A stretch of 64,000 bases of DNA from Stenopsyche tienmushanensis (lineage: Eukaryota; Arthropoda; Insecta; Trichoptera; Stenopsychidae): the NCBI GenBank assembly GCA_008973525.1, contig WACJ01000453.1, positions 1 to 64,000 of the forward strand, in the 5' to 3' direction. The notes under the pieces are model-generated. The model was not told where the DNA came from and did not search any database. It worked only from the letters and a program-made list of their open reading frames with translations. Positions 62,851-64,000 of this stretch are shown here, piece by piece (positions within the stretch are counted from its first letter, which is position 1; each line of letters starts with the position of its first letter). A program made the position numbers and the translations under genes.

Positions 62851-62945
62851 ACGAACTAAATGTCGGTATAGTGATTTAAATACTGGACTCTTGTCAGAAA
62901 GGATCAAAATACAAATCTAGATTGTGGTCAACAAATTTTTATAGG
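62851..62945 (+). repeat. SINE-like copy, family A, copy 2
   Basis: ACTAAATGTCGGTATAGTG (A-box-like) and TGGACTCTTGTC, then ACAAATCTAGATTGTGG, match the copy at 1286-1400. The B-box is decayed (AAATACAAATC). Confidence 0.55.
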
Positions 62946-64000
62946 ATTTATATAGTACATCACATTTTTCTTTGTGTCTCGTGAGAAATTTTAATCCTTT
63001 CACTCCATAAAATAATATATGATATTTCTTAAGCTGAACTGAATTTTTACCCGTGTCGTAAGAAATCCTTTTTGCATCGTATGTTTGGAAAAAGCTATGT
63101 TTTTAATTGAATTTGTTTTCGAACCAAATACGTGTAAACCTCATATCACTATATCCTGTACAATGGTTTGTTTGCCTATATCATTGACGCGAGGAAATTA
63201 AACTTTACATGGACAGAAGGGTTAAAAAACATTTTTTTTTAAATAATCAAGCTAATCGCTTTTTATTCCTGATTTACGCGACATTTCATAAAATCGCCGA
63301 ATCCAAAAAAGGTTGCCATTCAAGTATGAATTGTATTATTTTAATATTACGTTGGCAGTTTTTTACAATTGATCTTCAACAATATAAAACCATTTAAACC
63401 AATTCGTTTGGGAGTGGGTGGTTTTTTTTTTGGGAAGCTTCATAGAGTAATGATGTATGCAAATTTTTGACCCGGGCAGGTGGAGGGTGAGATGTTCAGG
63501 GGGGGTGAAATAGGTGGAACGCCGAGGGACTCCGAGGATAATATTATCATCAGGGTCCTGTAGTGCAACTGAATACAATTTCATACAATCGGCATTCAAT
63601 ATCATACATATTTATATTAAACGATCCTCTGTTTGTTTTGCGTTGAATATTGAAGAGTACCAATACAATGTATGATTTAGATCCATTTAAGAGTGCTAAA
63701 TTTTATACAAATGAACAAACAAATTCTCATTATAAATTTCATATATTTTCACCAAAATCACCGATAAAATTGCAAATGCATTGTTATTACAATGCAAGGG
63801 CTTATATTTGATATCGCACTTTTTTGTTTTTATAAAATTGATGAATATTTTGGTTTAAAAAGCATACATAATTGATGGTAGTTTGCGCTATGAGCTTAAA
63901 GCTTAATTACATTGGCCTTTAAATACATAATGTAGTTTAATCCTTTAATTCTATATCTATAGGGAGTACGAATCCTTCCATTATAAAGAAGGTACGCAAT
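62946..64000. other. intronic DNA to the window end
   Basis: No gene, transposon end or clear repeat was recognised. A G-rich tract lies near 63470-63510. Confidence 0.55.

Overview
The window reads as a stretch of a eukaryotic, very probably insect, nuclear genome. It is AT-rich (about two thirds A+T by eye). Stop codons break all frames, there is no operon-like packing, introns are evidently long, and there are many small decayed DNA transposons and tRNA-derived SINE-like repeats. Only one host protein-coding exon is recognised with confidence: a 140-nt + strand exon at 52052-52191 encoding the start of the mature extracellular domain of a nicotinic acetylcholine receptor alpha subunit, closest from memory to insect alpha6. 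No exon 3 was found in the 11.8 kb downstream and no signal-peptide exon was identified upstream, so most of the right part of the window is intron of this gene. Sequence further left may be intron 1 or intergenic.

Layout. 1-19 kb: almost featureless AT-rich DNA, with a SINE-like copy (1286-1400), a 30-bp-period tandem array (1520-1670), two copies of a short dispersed repeat (5690-5790, 8521-8670) and a few GC-richer islands. 19-26 kb: a deleted pogo/Tigger-like transposon with paired ends and C-terminal transposase pieces (19049-20112), and a relative built on the same ends (25474-26135). 30-38.6 kb: the densest mobile-element cluster. It holds two mariner remnants (30521-30720 and 33105-33909), a small inverted-repeat element (33966-34087), a LINE reverse-transcriptase tail (34587-34870), a non-autonomous Helitron with repeated 5' ends (36671-37103), a mariner-type MITE (37808-38247) and a Mutator-like transposase fragment (38370-38640). 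A second copy of that fragment is at 42905-43339.

40-64 kb: SINE-like copies of several families, a second pogo/Tigger-like remnant (50905-51485) 0.6 kb upstream of the receptor exon, and, in the intron after it, two adjacent MITEs (54137-54576 and 54654-54845), a mariner remnant (59280-59480) and more SINE-like copies.

Apart from the receptor exon, the open frames in this window are either transposase fragments or short frames without recognisable domains or splice context. No rRNA, intact tRNA, CRISPR or bacterial-type feature was seen. I found no convincing new biological system. The most unusual objects are the 440-bp MITE carrying a tandem duplication of a transposase catalytic motif, the Helitron with stacked 5' ends, and the TIR core shared between a mariner relic and a MITE.
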